A stretch of DNA of 64,000 nt from an uncultured Bacteroidota bacterium (GCA_902774395.1 CACYIK010000001.1:225247-289246); one strand, 5' to 3'. Numbered from the stretch's first letter, positions 16,554-26,277 are shown. Notes: generated by a model not told the origin, from the letters alone. Numbers and translations are program-made.

Positions 16554-17435
16554 TCAGTCGCACATGATATACAGGTCGTCGCGCTGGTTCAACAGCAGCA
16601 CGGGGATGTGCTGCGGGTTTGTTATCGCACGCAACTCGGGGCGCGTGGTGAAGAGGTCGCCCAGGTCGCGGTCGCGTCCGTCGGGCACAAGCATGATGAA
16701 TATTGTAGCCGGTAGCCCGTAGCCGGTAGCCAGTAGGTTGCTGTCTGCTACCTGCTCCCTGCCACCCGCTACCTGCTTAAAAGCGGCGAGGTCGGGGTTG
16801 CCCATCTCAGAACCCTGCAAGACCTCGGTCTGATATTCCAATCCCAGATTACCAAAGACCTTCTCCAAATACCTCATATTGTTGTGCCAGCGCATCTTGA
16901 AGGCCGCATCGCGGTAGTCGAAGTGCATGATGCGTACCGTGCTGCCCAAGAAGCGCGCCATATAGGATGCCCAGACGAGTTTTTCCTTGCTCTCCCGCTG
17001 GTGGTCGATGGTTAAAACAGTGTTAAGTGTTAAGTGTTCAGTGGTTAGTTGGTTAGTGTCGGACTGCGTAGCATCACTAAACACTAAACACTGCTCACTA
17101 ACCACTAGATATGCAATCTTACATTCGCGGAAGTTCTTGAGGAGCTGCTTGGGGTGGGTGAACGAGCGGCGCGGCGCGGAGGGATCGCAGAGGGTGATGG
17201 CGAGGATGGCGTTGAAGGCTGTGGGCAGGCTGTCGATGGCAGCCTTCCAGTCGCCCCCGGGCAACACCACATGCGGCACGTCAAAGCGGCCGACCCACTG
17301 GTCGCCGTCGGCGGCACAGGTGAGGAGGATGAGTCCTTTGCGCAGCTTGTCGGCAAAGAGGCGTCCGGCAGACAGCAGGCCTTCCGCCGCCTGGGCCGTA
17401 TCGGCACACAGCACTATGAACTGATCTTTCTTCAT
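16554..17435 (-). CDS. Universal-stress-like protein with repeat-derived inserts
   Basis: The 293-aa product has two alpha/beta units that resemble tandem USP folds: DQFIVLCADTAQAAEGLLSA with LAITLCDP, then DHQRESKEKLVWASYMARFL ... HIPVLLLNQRDDLYIM. An ATP-binding motif is not clear, so USP assignment is weak. Two stretches look inserted: VSEQCLVFSDATQSDTNQLT plus TEHLTLNTV, encoded by ACTAAACACT words around core element Y (about 17013-17108), and KQVAGGREQVADSNLLATGY, encoded by GTAGCAGGTAGC words (about 16704-16780). It overlaps the CHU_C protein gene by four bases and is therefore in the same transcript. Confidence 0.5.
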   Translation of the reverse strand: MKKDQFIVLCADTAQAAEGLLSAGRLFADKLRKGLILLTCAADGDQWVGRFDVPHVVLPGGDWKAAIDSLPTAFNAILAITLCDPSAPRRSFTHPKQLLKNFRECKIAYLVVSEQCLVFSDATQSDTNQLTTEHLTLNTVLTIDHQRESKEKLVWASYMARFLGSTVRIMHFDYRDAAFKMRWHNNMRYLEKVFGNLGLEYQTEVLQGSEMGNPDLAAFKQVAGGREQVADSNLLATGYGLPATIFIMLVPDGRDRDLGDLFTTRPELRAITNPQHIPVLLLNQRDDLYIMCD

Positions 17436-20400
17436 CTTATCAAGGTGATATCACCCTTTAGTTCCGTCTCGACCTGGTTGACGCATCTCACGCGGCAAGT
17501 ATAGGTATAGACACCCGGCAGGCAACGGCTATTGCGGTAGGTACCATCCCAGCGGCAGCGCGAGAGGTCGTCGCTCTCGAAGACACATTCGCCCCAACGG
17601 TTGAAGACGGCGACATGTATCTCAGTGAGCATGGGACTGCCGAAGTCCACCACGTCGTTCACGCCGTCACCATTGGGGGTGAAGGCGTTGGGAATGATGT
17701 ATTCCGGGGCACCACAGATGATGGATGTGCCGTGCAGACAGAGGCTGTCCACAGCCTCACAGCCTTCGTCTGTGGAGGCGGTGACGGTGTAGCAGGCCAG
17801 CGTGTCGACAGGTGTCGCCACGGGGTTGGGAATATCGGGACGATCCAGGTCGGTGGCGGGACTCCACAGGTAGCTCACGCCTGACACTCCCGGTCCCACA
17901 GAGGCATGCAGACCGACGCTTTCGCCAACATATATCTCCGTCCTGTCGGCCCAGACATGGAGGCTGTCGAGGAGGTGACTGCGGCTAATGACAGAGGTGT
18001 CGACAAAGGGGCATCCCAGCGACACAAGGCTCGTCAGGTGTGTCCCCTCGCAGAGCCCTTCAATAAGGGTATCGAGGACAGGGATTTCAGGAATAACGCT
18101 GAAGTTGTAGCGTATCTCGACCCATCCCTCACAGCTGTCGCTGCAGAGCGGCGGCGACACACGCTTCTCATAGTAGGGCAGGGGAGGATTGTCGAGTTCA
18201 AAGTCGCGCTCATACATACAGCCATAGCCACTGGCAGTGAGATGGTATGAGCCGGCCGCCAGCCCACTGAAAGTGTAGGTACGTCCGGCGATGGATGGAG
18301 TGATGAGTAACGAGTGATGAGTGAGGGTAATGGTGACGGAGTCGGGGTCCACACTCGCACCAAGTTGTAAGGTGAGACTGCCGTCGGCGGAGTCGTGGCA
18401 CGAGATGGCCGTAACCTGCCATTGGTCGACGAGCACATAAGTGTCGACCCTGAAGGTATCAACCTCTGAGCAGCCCGGCGCCGACACTCGCAGCAGATAG
18501 GTGCCTGCATGGTAGACCCACGGATTGGCAACAGAGGGGTCGCTAACACCGTCGGTAAGCCACTGGTAGGTGGCACCCAACTGCGGCTGCACACCAATCT
18601 GCACCGGCGTGCTGTCACAAGCTATCTGGGGGGCGAAGGCGCTGGTACCACTGCCGATGACATGCAGCGTATGGCGCTGCGTGTCGGCCGTGGAACAGCC
18701 GTCGGGCATCGTGGCAATGAGAGTGACGGTATAGATGCCTCCCGCACTGTAGGTGTGCGACGGATTGGCTTCGGTGGAGGAGGCGCCGTCGCCGAAGTCC
18801 CAATGGAAAGCCGTCCCACGGCCAGTATTGCGGAAGTTCACATGATAGGGAGCGCATCCTGCGGCAGGAGGGATGAACTCGGCCACGGGGAAGTCGTCGG
18901 TGACATTGAAACGGAAGAGGGCGTTGTTGCAGTTCGACGAGTGGTTGGTGGCACTCCAGGCATTGGCGGTATGAGGGAATCCCTGCGTGCCGCCGCACGA
19001 CCCACAGACCGACTGATAGAGCGTTCCCAGACGGTCAAAACGCGACGTGCCGCCGTCGACATGGTCGCCGCCACTACTGTAATGCGTCGAGTCGTGCATC
19101 TCGCCGAAGAAGGTGGCATAGTCGACACTGCCGGCATTCTCGTCGATGGCGATGATATAGAAGTCCTGACCGTCGGTCGAGTCACAGAACGCCCCCGCCG
19201 TGGTCTCCATGCCCGTGGTGCCGGCGGTGTACCAACGAACGCCGTTGTAGTTCACGAAGTCGCGACCCCATCCCGCAGCATAGACGCGGTTGCAGATATC
19301 CGCAGCAAAAGCCGTAGGGGAGAGGTTGATACGTCCCGGCGTGCCGAAAAGGGTGCTCCACACCCGGCCGCCGAGGTCGGGAGCCATACGCAGCAGCAAC
19401 ATGCCGCTGTTGAAGACGCTGTAGCCCGCATTATAGATAAAGGTGCTGTGGTTCAGGGGCTCCGTCTGCCCGAAGAGGAAGACCTCGTCACGTTTTCCGG
19501 TACGTACAAAATAGAGCTGATCGTAGGCCTCGTCACCAACAAAGGTCGACGCCATCAGGCGCTCGCCGTTGGAGGATATCTTGCAGGCGAAGCCGTCGGC
19601 CGAGCCGCCACCATAGTGTTGCTGCCAGGCCGTGGCCGTCACGGGGAAGTTGGTGCTTCCCGTACCGCCGCAGGCCAGCAGGTTGTAGGAACTGTCGACA
19701 TCGATGGAATAGACGGCGTCGTTGCCGGAACCACCCAGATAGGTGCTCCAGAGCATATTCTTCAGGTTGTGGTCCAGCTTGAAGACCACACCCTCCTGGG
19801 CGCCGCCACTGACGGGCTGCACACTGCCGGCCGTCGTGGGGAAATCCGAGCTCATCGTCGTGCTCCCCACATAGACATTGTTCAGGTTGTCGGTGATAAT
19901 CTCGCCACGGGCACCGTCACCATAGTTATAGTATAGCGAATCGTTGCCGCCCATGATGACGGCATAGGGGTTGCTGCCCGTATTGAAATATTGATAGTAG
20001 TTCAGTCCGTCGTTGCCCGATCCACCCACATAGGTCGAGGCCTGGAGCTGGCTGCCGTCGGCACTCAGACGGCTGACGAAGATGTCGCTGCCATTGCTGA
20101 AACGGATGTCCGACGTACGCTCATAGTCCACCTGCGTGCCGCCCCCGTGCGTCGTCTGATAAGCGCCGGCGGTCACGGGGAAATCAGTGGAGCCCGTGGT
20201 GCCGAAGACTATCAGCTCGTCGAAGGTGTTAACGAAGAGGCTGTGCGGCATGTCGGCCGACGAGCCACCCAGATAGGTGGCGAAGAGGCGGTTCTGGCCT
20301 GTGGCGTCGAACTTGAAGATTCCCACATCCACGCCGCCAGCCGGCGTCACACGGTAGGCACCCGTCGACACGGGATAGCCCGTGCCGAACACCAGGCCTG

Positions 20401-21232
20401 CCGTATAGGCGTTCTTCTCCGAGTCGTAGGCCGCCGTGGTGCCCCAGTTGTCGGCGGTGGAACCCGTGTAGGTGGAGAACAGCAGCAGGGGGTCGATAAT
20501 CAACTTCTTATTATGGTTGTACTCGCCAATTTCAATCCATACCCGCCATTTTCCACTCTCCACTTCCTTGACCTTCCAACGGCTCGTTATCCGCACCTCA
20601 TGACCCGCGCCATAGACCTGATAGACGTATGGCTTCGACTCCACGATATAGCGCACGGAGGTCTCGATGATAAGAGCGCCGGTCTTGCCGCTCACGTGCA
20701 TGTCGTCGACTCCCTCATACTCCATCACTATCTGCGAAGCATCGGCGCCAGGCTCTACAATAAAGTTGTATTTCAACACCTTCTGGCCGCCAAAGAGTTC
20801 AAACGACACGCCGGGCCATATCTCGTCGTAACGCACCGCGGCATAGCTGCTCACCTTCGAGCGCCACCGCGCCGGGTCGTCACCAAGGTAGTAGTTGCTG
20901 TAGCCTTCCTGACGCTCGCTGCCCACAGGCACAACAGAAGTCCCGCCAACGAAGCGCATCCTATAGGCATGTCCGCGGTCTCCGGCGCCGTCACCTGCTC
21001 CCATTCCGGGATGGCCATGACGCTCCCTCAGCGCCACCATCACACCCTCCTCCTCGAGGAATAAGGCACCGTCGTGCAGCTGCGCTTCGAATCTCACCCT
21101 CGAATCCCACTGGCCCAGGTTCTCCACAAAATCCACCATCCGGCCAATCCACAACGTATCACCCTCTACACGGGCTAACGCCGTGAGACTGACGGCTAGA
21201 AACAACATTATTATGGTAATACCCTTTTTCAT
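17432..21232 (-). CDS. Secreted SBBP/PKD-repeat protein with CHU_C (T9SS type B) tail
   Basis: The start at 21232 (MKKGITIIMLFLAVSLTALA signal) is preferred to the ATG at 21274, because the promoter lies between 21252 and 21283. The 1266-aa product opens with an ENLGQW-type N-domain (DUF7948-like). It continues with SBBP beta-propeller repeats (recurring ATYLGGSSAD and STYVGGSGND, about 250-700) and a PKD domain (FHWDFGDGASSTEANPSHTY near 850). It ends in the gliding-motility C-terminal domain (NAFTPNGDGVNDV ... GVYTYTCRV), a type B T9SS signal. It should be a large surface or secreted protein. In-frame word repeats encode ESGKWRVW (about 20545-20570) and LTHHSLLITPS (about 18297-18330). Confidence 0.85.
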   Translation of the reverse strand: MKKGITIIMLFLAVSLTALARVEGDTLWIGRMVDFVENLGQWDSRVRFEAQLHDGALFLEEEGVMVALRERHGHPGMGAGDGAGDRGHAYRMRFVGGTSVVPVGSERQEGYSNYYLGDDPARWRSKVSSYAAVRYDEIWPGVSFELFGGQKVLKYNFIVEPGADASQIVMEYEGVDDMHVSGKTGALIIETSVRYIVESKPYVYQVYGAGHEVRITSRWKVKEVESGKWRVWIEIGEYNHNKKLIIDPLLLFSTYTGSTADNWGTTAAYDSEKNAYTAGLVFGTGYPVSTGAYRVTPAGGVDVGIFKFDATGQNRLFATYLGGSSADMPHSLFVNTFDELIVFGTTGSTDFPVTAGAYQTTHGGGTQVDYERTSDIRFSNGSDIFVSRLSADGSQLQASTYVGGSGNDGLNYYQYFNTGSNPYAVIMGGNDSLYYNYGDGARGEIITDNLNNVYVGSTTMSSDFPTTAGSVQPVSGGAQEGVVFKLDHNLKNMLWSTYLGGSGNDAVYSIDVDSSYNLLACGGTGSTNFPVTATAWQQHYGGGSADGFACKISSNGERLMASTFVGDEAYDQLYFVRTGKRDEVFLFGQTEPLNHSTFIYNAGYSVFNSGMLLLRMAPDLGGRVWSTLFGTPGRINLSPTAFAADICNRVYAAGWGRDFVNYNGVRWYTAGTTGMETTAGAFCDSTDGQDFYIIAIDENAGSVDYATFFGEMHDSTHYSSGGDHVDGGTSRFDRLGTLYQSVCGSCGGTQGFPHTANAWSATNHSSNCNNALFRFNVTDDFPVAEFIPPAAGCAPYHVNFRNTGRGTAFHWDFGDGASSTEANPSHTYSAGGIYTVTLIATMPDGCSTADTQRHTLHVIGSGTSAFAPQIACDSTPVQIGVQPQLGATYQWLTDGVSDPSVANPWVYHAGTYLLRVSAPGCSEVDTFRVDTYVLVDQWQVTAISCHDSADGSLTLQLGASVDPDSVTITLTHHSLLITPSIAGRTYTFSGLAAGSYHLTASGYGCMYERDFELDNPPLPYYEKRVSPPLCSDSCEGWVEIRYNFSVIPEIPVLDTLIEGLCEGTHLTSLVSLGCPFVDTSVISRSHLLDSLHVWADRTEIYVGESVGLHASVGPGVSGVSYLWSPATDLDRPDIPNPVATPVDTLACYTVTASTDEGCEAVDSLCLHGTSIICGAPEYIIPNAFTPNGDGVNDVVDFGSPMLTEIHVAVFNRWGECVFESDDLSRCRWDGTYRNSRCLPGVYTYTCRVRCVNQVETELKGDITLIR

Positions 21233-21251
21233 GTCCCCATGATTTGATTTG

Positions 21252-21283
21252 CAAAAATACATACTTTGCCCCACATGGCCAAA
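21252..21283 (-). promoter_or_regulatory. Promoter of the CHU_C protein gene
   Basis: On the minus strand TTTG (21280-21283), 20 bases, then TATTTTTG (21252-21259). This fits the Bacteroidetes pattern and sets the start of the gene at 21232. Confidence 0.8.
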
Positions 21284-21299
21284 TTTTTTTTAAATAAAA

Positions 21300-21325
21300 A
21301 AGAGAGAACATCGCTGTTCTCTCTT
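21300..21325 (-). terminator. Terminator after tRNA-Arg
   Basis: AAGAGAGAACA pairs with TGTTCTCTCTT around a four-base loop, with a T-rich run following on the minus strand. Confidence 0.9.
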
Positions 21326-21330
21326 CCTTG

Positions 21331-21404
21331 TGACTCCTGCAGGATTCAAACCTGCAACCTTCTGATCCGTAGTCAGATGCTCTATTCAGTTGAGCTAAGG
21401 AGCC
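21331..21404 (-). tRNA. tRNA-Arg (anticodon ACG)
   Basis: A 74-nt cloverleaf is readable on the minus strand: acceptor GGCTCCT/AGGAGTC with one G-T pair, D-arm GCTC/GAGC, anticodon stem TCTGA/TCAGA with loop CTACGGA (anticodon ACG), and T-arm GCAGG-TTTGAAT-CCTGC. The discriminator is A, and CCA is not encoded. The ACG anticodon (A34, read as inosine) decodes CGU, CGC and CGA. Confidence 0.95.
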
Positions 21405-21565
21405 ATCTTCGATTTCTACTCTTTTTCTCTCGAAATCGGGTGCAAAAGTACGAACTTTTTAGATACTGACCAAATTTTTTTTCAAATATTTTTTCGGCAA
21501 TCCTACACCTTACTATCTTTCAATCGATTGTACAGAATAAATTTTCAACTTTCCATTCTCAATTT

Positions 21566-22084
21566 TCAATTTATTCCGTACACTTCCCTATATAAAAGGT
21601 CCCTAATTTCACAAAATTCGTCATCGTCAAGCTCATATTTCGACATAATAATCATCGGGACCTCTTTACCGCCCTCACGATAAGGAGGTTGCACATATTC
21701 TTGGGGATTCTGGAAGAAACCCATGCTGGCATAGAATTCGACACGGTGGTCAGCCTCCTCGGTGTTGGGGTGCTCCACCTCGAGCACCACCTGCTCCTGC
21801 TGCTGCGAGAGGAAGTTGAGGAACGCCGCCTTGCCAAGTCCCTGGTTACGCAGTTCTTCCGCTATGGCGAAATGCTCTATATAGATAAGGTCTTCGAAAG
21901 TCCAGTAGGTCAGGATGCCCACCGGGTCGTCGCCGTTCTCGGCCACGAGGAAATGGAATTTGCCGGCATCTCTATGCCGGAGACTAGAGAAGGGCGGGCG
22001 CTCCTGCTCGGGAAACGCCTCTTCGAACAACTCTTGCGCAAAATGCGAATGGTCGCTTTCTGCTAATTTGGTAAAGGTTATCAT
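21566..22084 (-). CDS. GNAT-family N-acetyltransferase
   Basis: The 172-aa product has the GNAT core: YIEHFAIAEELRNQGLGKAA (acetyl-CoA loop RNQGLG) and a C-terminal VEFYASMGF strand-helix. The acceptor substrate is unknown. Its start abuts the stop of the upstream gene (22085), so both belong to one transcript. Just past its end lies an AATTTTCAATT word run (about 21543-21570), which reaches the last codons. Confidence 0.8.
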   Translation of the reverse strand: MITFTKLAESDHSHFAQELFEEAFPEQERPPFSSLRHRDAGKFHFLVAENGDDPVGILTYWTFEDLIYIEHFAIAEELRNQGLGKAAFLNFLSQQQEQVVLEVEHPNTEEADHRVEFYASMGFFQNPQEYVQPPYREGGKEVPMIIMSKYELDDDEFCEIRDLLYREVYGIN

Positions 22085-23002
22085 TTATAAAAAACTAAAG
22101 TTATTGATTTCAAATCTTACTGTCAGACAATGCACCCATCCCATGGCGGTATAGCCTTCGAGGGTGATTTTCGAGTGATGGCAAGTGTAGCCCGCCTTGA
22201 TGGCGCCTACACCCTCCATCTCGTAGCCGATGAAACCACTCATGAAGACACCCCAGCCCAGGCCTCCCTGGTTGACATATTCATAAGTGCCCGTATAGGA
22301 GCTGGGCGACTGTCCTCCCCAGATGTCGAGGATGCTGTAGTTCGCCCCGGCAATCTCCATCAGGTTCTCCCGCACCTTGGTATTGTTCAGGCTGACACCG
22401 AGGTCCACCTCCAGACTGAGGTTGTTGCCGAGGTAGGCAGTGCGCGACAACGCGAAGTCTATGTTGATACGGTCCTCGTTGCCCAGAATGCCACAACGGA
22501 TATAGCGGCCGTTGTTGGTGAGGATACCCGTACCATTGGTACTGCTGAGGTTGAAGGCGCCGATGGCTTGGGCGCGTGCTATGTCGAAACGCAGCAACCA
22601 GCCGAAACCACTCTCATAATCATAACGGAAACCCAGACCATACTGCAGAGACGTACGGTAGTACATCTCGGGGTACTCGACCACCTGAAGCTCGTTCTTG
22701 CTGCCGATGGCCGACGAGATGAACCCGGCAGTCTTCAGGTCTGCCCATATTTTGTTGCCGTAGGTTTCACTGTAAAGAACACGGTTGATGGTATTTGCAT
22801 TTTCAGGACGACCGGAATAGAAATTGGCATTGACGTCGTCGGCCCAGAAGGCACCGGCGTTGGCGAAGACTGAAAGTCCGGTCGTCCGACGCCTCGGAAC
22901 ACCGTCGTCGGCAGCAGAGGCCTCCGACGACGTCTTCAACCCGTCGGCCATCGCAGCCGACGATATCAACAAAGTCCCTATGATCATCAATACCCGTTTC
23001 AT
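22085..23002 (-). CDS. Putative outer-membrane beta-barrel protein
   Basis: The 305-aa product has a signal peptide (MKRVLMIIGTLLISSAAMA-DG). It has alternating strands with aromatic girdles (YRTSLQYGLGFRYDYESGFGW, RFDIARAQAIGAF) and a C-terminal strand ending in Phe-Leu, all typical for outer-membrane barrels. No specific family is recognised. It is directly followed by the acetyltransferase gene. Confidence 0.6.
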   Translation of the reverse strand: MKRVLMIIGTLLISSAAMADGLKTSSEASAADDGVPRRRTTGLSVFANAGAFWADDVNANFYSGRPENANTINRVLYSETYGNKIWADLKTAGFISSAIGSKNELQVVEYPEMYYRTSLQYGLGFRYDYESGFGWLLRFDIARAQAIGAFNLSSTNGTGILTNNGRYIRCGILGNEDRINIDFALSRTAYLGNNLSLEVDLGVSLNNTKVRENLMEIAGANYSILDIWGGQSPSSYTGTYEYVNQGGLGWGVFMSGFIGYEMEGVGAIKAGYTCHHSKITLEGYTAMGWVHCLTVRFEINNFSFL

Positions 23003-23109
23003 AATTTAATATTCATCACTCCTCACTCATAACTCATAATTCATCATTCATCACTCATCACTCATAATTCATCACTCATAATTCATAATTCATCACTCCT
23101 CACTCCTCA
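23003..23109. repeat. Word-repeat array (CTCATCACT / CATAATTCAT)
   Basis: About 100 bp of head-to-tail variants of TCATCACTC, TCATAATTC and TCCTCACTC fill the gap between the sigma factor gene and the barrel gene. No gene or terminator is visible in it. Confidence 0.85.
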
Positions 23110-23718
23110 CTAAATTTCCCCTCCTCTTTTCTCCACTATACTGGTCAGCAGTGCCTTGGCTCTCATCAGTCGCACCTTCACCGTGCCCAGCGGCAACTTG
23201 AGCCGCTCGGCAATCTCCTCGTAGGAGAGGTCCTCATAGTAGCGCAGTTCCACAATCTGGCGATAGGGCGCTTTCAGCTGCGACACTATCTCTTTCAGCG
23301 CGGCATCGCGCTGCATGCGGATCATCATTTCCTCGGGATTCGGCTGCGACGACGGTATCTGGTATTCGATAAAATCGTTCTCACCGGTACGCGTGATGCT
23401 GTTCAGCGACACCGTGTCGATCTTGCGCTTGCGCAGATGGTCGATATAGGTGTTCACGCCGATGGAAAAAAGCCACGAACTGAAGGTCCCCGTGGGGGCG
23501 TAGCGATTCAGCTGAAGGAAAGCCTTGCTGAAGGTCTCCACCGTCAGATCCGACGCCGTGGTGGTGTTCCTCGTCATGCGAAGCAACAACAAGTACAACG
23601 GCTCACGATAAGACGCCATCAAGTCGGCATACGCCCGATGGCTGCCCTTGTCGCGGGCCTCGCAAACTAACTGATAGTCACGCTGCAGACGACTATTTTG
23701 TTCGCAATTGGCTTCCAT
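23110..23718 (-). CDS. ECF-type RNA polymerase sigma factor
   Basis: The 202-aa product has sigma region 2 (LLRMTRNTTTASDLTVETFSKAFLQL, about residues 45-90) and region 4 (LSYEEIAERLKLPLGTVKVR near residues 160-185). It lacks region 3, as usual for ECF factors. No anti-sigma gene is next to it; the upstream neighbour is a glycosyltransferase. Target promoters are unknown. A second ECF gene lies at 63005. Confidence 0.88.
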   Translation of the reverse strand: MEANCEQNSRLQRDYQLVCEARDKGSHRAYADLMASYREPLYLLLLRMTRNTTTASDLTVETFSKAFLQLNRYAPTGTFSSWLFSIGVNTYIDHLRKRKIDTVSLNSITRTGENDFIEYQIPSSQPNPEEMMIRMQRDAALKEIVSQLKAPYRQIVELRYYEDLSYEEIAERLKLPLGTVKVRLMRAKALLTSIVEKRGGEI

Positions 23719-23761
23719 TGTTGCAACGATTCGATAACCAACAACCTGTATTCAAGAAACT

Positions 23762-24931
23762 TTATTTCCCGAATTTTCTATTGTTATCTAACGGCGTTAA
23801 GACCAAAATAGTATTTGCAATGATAAAATAAATTTCTAAAAAAGGTGCCGCCAAGTAGGTCAGACCACCGTCAAACCGTTTGCACAGCTGGGCAAACGAG
23901 AATATCTGCCATCCCCATTTCAACAACACCGCGATGGCCACCACCGTCCATGGGAGGGTGCCCGCCAAGAGCAAAAGCACCGCCATGGCATAGAAGGCCA
24001 CGTTGGCCAGCGGCAGCACATCCTCCATCAGACGGCTCTTCACACTGTGGCGGTTGCGCGTCGACACACGGTCCAGACGCTGACGATGCCACTGGCCGAA
24101 GCTCTTCTTGGGCTCCGTGCTCAGACAGGCGTCGCTGCCTATACACACCGCCGTATTGCCCTTCTCAGCATTCTGATACACAAAGAGATCGTCCGAGCCG
24201 CCGGCGACATTGTAGTGGTTGATGAAGGCGCCTTGCTTGAAGAAGAAATTGCGTCGATAACTCAGGTTACGCCCGCTGCCGGTATAGGGATGACCCAAGA
24301 GGGCACATCCAAGGTAATTGGAGCTGTAGCAGAGGTTGTCATACTGCTGCATGAGGCTGAGTAGACCCTTGGTGCGCTTCAACCCGCAGAAGCCCAGCAC
24401 AATTTGCGTTTCCTTGTTAAGGTATCCTTTAGCCATGCCACGCAGCCACTGCATGTTCTTCGGCGTGCAGTCGGGGTCGGCCAGCAGCAAGATGTCGTTC
24501 TTGGCACTCTTGATACCAATCGACAGCGGATATTTCTTCCCCTGGAAGAGGTTGACATCCTCCTTGAATGGCACAACCTTCAGGTGGGGATAGTAGTCTT
24601 TCAGCAACTTAAGGACAAACTGGGTGTCGTCGTGGCTCAGGTAGTCCACCACCACCACCTCGAAGTCGGGATAGTCCTGCTCGAGCAGATACACCAGATT
24701 CTCCTTCAGCCAGGAGGCATCATTGCGGGCCGTAAGAACCACGGAGACAGGAGGAAGGGCCTCCTTCGAGAGGTTTCCGGAGCCCTCGCCGGCAGGCACA
24801 GTGCGGTGCCAGCGACCCACACGGAAATAAATCAGCCCATAGTAGAGGCAGCAAATAATCATTGCCAACACCATGAGGATAGCAAAACCAATAGATTGTT
24901 TATCAGTCAGAAACAAAGAAAAGTCAAACAT
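23762..24931 (-). CDS. Membrane-bound family 2 glycosyltransferase
   Basis: The 389-aa product has an N-terminal membrane segment (about 14-34), a GT2 catalytic domain (VVLTARNDASWLKENL, nucleotide-site LADPDCTPKN, acceptor motif GRNLSYRR, and QWHRQRLDR) and two or three C-terminal membrane segments. This layout is that of processive or lipid-linked sugar transferases at the inner membrane. Donor and acceptor cannot be told. No polysaccharide cluster surrounds it. Confidence 0.85.
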   Translation of the reverse strand: MFDFSLFLTDKQSIGFAILMVLAMIICCLYYGLIYFRVGRWHRTVPAGEGSGNLSKEALPPVSVVLTARNDASWLKENLVYLLEQDYPDFEVVVVDYLSHDDTQFVLKLLKDYYPHLKVVPFKEDVNLFQGKKYPLSIGIKSAKNDILLLADPDCTPKNMQWLRGMAKGYLNKETQIVLGFCGLKRTKGLLSLMQQYDNLCYSSNYLGCALLGHPYTGSGRNLSYRRNFFFKQGAFINHYNVAGGSDDLFVYQNAEKGNTAVCIGSDACLSTEPKKSFGQWHRQRLDRVSTRNRHSVKSRLMEDVLPLANVAFYAMAVLLLLAGTLPWTVVAIAVLLKWGWQIFSFAQLCKRFDGGLTYLAAPFLEIYFIIANTILVLTPLDNNRKFGK

Positions 24932-25044
24932 TTGTGCACATGTTTTTTAGTGTACAAAAATACAAATAATACGTGCGCGCCAGTCCCCCGCGAAAGTATA
25001 AATATCAACAACTATTCAACACCACCACCCAACTCCCTCATTTC

Positions 25045-25140
25045 CACCTACGAAGACCCTACCAACACCGTACCAACTCCTACCCAACTCCTACTATGGT
25101 AGGAGATGATACGGTGTTGGTACGGTGTTGATACGGATTT
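25045..25140. repeat. TACCAAC-type palindromic element, copy 2
   Basis: CTACCAACACCGTACCAAC words face GGTAGGAGATGATACGG words around CTACTATGGTAG. It lies between the glycosyltransferase start and the tgt stop. Confidence 0.8.
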
Positions 25141-25146
25141 GATAGG

Positions 25147-26277
25147 TTATAGGCGGCGGCCAAGCTTCTGTACCATAGAGCCTTTCCAGGTGGCATAGTC
25201 ACCGGTAAGGATATGGCGGCGGGCTTCGCCGACGAGCCATAAATAAAATCGTAGGTTGTGGATGGAACAAATCTGCAGTCCGAGTATCTCCTCGGCACGG
25301 ATAAGATGATGCAGATAGGCGAGGGTATATACCCGGTCGGCCTCGGCAGAGGAGGTGGGGTCGATGGGTTCAAAGCAGCTCTCCCACTTCTTGTTCTTGA
25401 TATTGATGGTGCCTTCGGCGGTGAACAACAGGCCATTGCGGCCGTTGCGGGTGGGCATCACACAGTCGAACATGTCCACGCCGCGCTCGATGGCCTCAAG
25501 GAGGTTCTGTGGGGTGCCGACACCCATCAGGTAGCGCGGACGGTCCTTGGGAAGGATGGCGTTGACAATCTCTATCATCTGGTACATCACCTCGGTGGGC
25601 TCGCCCACGGCAAGACCGCCGATGGCGCAGCCCTCGGGGTCCTTGCTGGCGATATACTCGGCAGAGATTTTTCTCAAATCCTCATACTGGCATCCCTGCA
25701 CGATGGGGAAGAGCGCCTGGTGGTGTCCGTAGAGAGGTTCCGTCTCGTTGAAACGCTTAATGCAACGGTCGAGCCAACGATGCGTAAGTTCCATTGAACG
25801 TTTGGCATAGCGGTGGTCACTGTCGCCCGGGGCACACTCGTCGAAGGCCATCATGATATCGGCTCCGATGATGCGCTCGATGTCCATCACGCTCTCGGGC
25901 GTGAAGAGGTGTTTGCTGCCGTCGATATGACTTCTGAACGTGCAGCCTTCCTCCTTGATTTTGCGGTTGTCGGCCAACGAAAAGACCTGAAAGCCTCCGC
26001 TGTCGGTGAGCAACGGACGCTCCCATCCATTGAACTTATGCAGTCCTCCAGCCTGTCGCAGCAGGTCGCATCCCGGACGCAGATAGAGGTGATAGGTATT
26101 GCCTAGAATAATCTGAGCACCAATATCATTACGCAACTCATGTTGATGCACTGCTTTAACTGAACCGACGGTACCGACGGGCATGAAGATAGGGGTCTCA
26201 ATGTCGCCGTGGTCGGTATGGATGACGCCCGCACGGGCATCGCTGCAGGTGGCTTTGAGGTCGAAGGTCAATGGCAT
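25147..26277 (-). CDS. tgt: Queuine tRNA-guanine transglycosylase
   Basis: The 376-aa enzyme swaps guanine-34 of certain tRNAs for a queuosine precursor. Motifs seen: GNTYHLYLRPG, LTDSGGFQVFSL (catalytic Asp region), GGLAVGEPTEVMYQM and DMFDCVMPTRNGRNG (second Asp). The usual zinc ligands C-x-C-x2-C are absent: the region reads SSAEADRVYTLAYLHH, and only the later IHN histidine remains. From memory other Bacteroidetes Tgt proteins look alike, so this is probably lineage-typical. It lies 16 bp downstream of a small gene on the same strand. Confidence 0.93.
   Translation of the reverse strand: MPLTFDLKATCSDARAGVIHTDHGDIETPIFMPVGTVGSVKAVHQHELRNDIGAQIILGNTYHLYLRPGCDLLRQAGGLHKFNGWERPLLTDSGGFQVFSLADNRKIKEEGCTFRSHIDGSKHLFTPESVMDIERIIGADIMMAFDECAPGDSDHRYAKRSMELTHRWLDRCIKRFNETEPLYGHHQALFPIVQGCQYEDLRKISAEYIASKDPEGCAIGGLAVGEPTEVMYQMIEIVNAILPKDRPRYLMGVGTPQNLLEAIERGVDMFDCVMPTRNGRNGLLFTAEGTINIKNKKWESCFEPIDPTSSAEADRVYTLAYLHHLIRAEEILGLQICSIHNLRFYLWLVGEARRHILTGDYATWKGSMVQKLGRRL

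Noticed and set aside
16554..17435. Firm assignment as universal stress protein
   Set aside because: The two alpha/beta units fit, but the ATP-binding G-2x-G-9x-G pattern is not visible; kept as USP-like only.
17615..21064. Many long plus-strand frames opposite the CHU_C protein gene (up to 475 codons)
   Set aside because: They are antisense shadows of a GC-rich gene with clear family domains and show no domains of their own.
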